Below are positions 6,942-6,999 of a stretch of 6,999 nucleotides of DNA, piece after piece. Position 1 is the first letter of the stretch, and each line of letters begins with the position of its first letter. The notes under the pieces were generated by a model. It was given only the letters and a program-made list of their open reading frames with translations. It ran no database searches and had not been told where the DNA came from. The position numbers and the translations under genes are program-made. Source of the stretch: Aquirhabdus sp. (GTDB lineage: Bacteria; Pseudomonadota; Gammaproteobacteria; Pseudomonadales; Moraxellaceae); assembly GCA_030150135.1 (NCBI GenBank), contig JASLGO010000128.1, positions 1 through 6,999 on the forward strand, read 5' to 3'.

Positions 6942-6999
6942 TGCGTCATATTATTTCTGTATTAGTTGAAAACGAACCGGGCGCATTGTCACGTTTAGT
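6941..6999 (+). CDS. ilvH: Acetolactate synthase small (regulatory) subunit, 5' part only
   Basis: The first 19 codons and part of a twentieth are present before the window ends. They read MRHIISVLVENEPGALSRL, which is the first strand and helix of the N-terminal ACT domain of the IlvH/IlvN regulatory subunit. This partner binds the catalytic subunit, raises its activity and usually confers valine feedback inhibition. The ATG overlaps the ilvI stop as TAATG, and AGGGGAG at 6926-6932 gives a strong ribosome binding site eight bases upstream, so translational coupling is expected. The symbol could equally be ilvN; ilvH is chosen because the large subunit is IlvI-like. Full-length integrity and valine-site residues cannot be judged here. 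Confidence 0.93.
   Translation, partial: MRHIISVLVENEPGALSRL

Overview
The window reads as chromosomal DNA of a gammaproteobacterium, most likely Acinetobacter or a close Moraxellaceae relative. This is an inference from the style of the PurL and IlvI proteins, the moderate G+C (roughly 46% in one hand-counted stretch of purL) and the acetolactate synthase type. No species-level call is possible from the sequence alone.

Layout: (1) 64-3909 (+) is a complete purL, encoding the large fused phosphoribosylformylglycinamidine synthase of purine biosynthesis. (2) 3938-4249 (+), 28 bases downstream, is a 103-residue stand-alone protein of the YqfO/NIF3-insert type (COG3323-like), probably cotranscribed with purL. 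(3) 4276-4731 (-) is an AT-rich orphan gene convergent with that pair. It encodes a 151-residue protein with a Cys-x-Cys-x-His cluster and looks like an acquired, phage- or island-type cargo gene. (4) 4732-5183 has no confident gene. It holds a weak promoter for the orphan, a stretch of unclear origin with short open frames on both strands, a nested inverted repeat, and a candidate promoter/operator for the next operon. (5) 5184-6941 (+) is ilvI, the catalytic subunit of acetolactate synthase, starting at TTG. (6) 6941 to the window edge (+) is the start of the regulatory subunit gene ilvH/ilvN, overlapping the ilvI stop by one base.

The core of the window is ordinary biosynthetic housekeeping: purL for purines and ilvI-ilvH for the first common step of branched-chain amino acid synthesis. 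The part that deserves a second look is the roughly 0.9 kb between them (4250-5183). It is compositionally heterogeneous, carries the orphan gene, and contains undescribed structure just upstream of ilvI. I found no CRISPR array, tRNA, rRNA, complete insertion sequence or clear intrinsic terminator.
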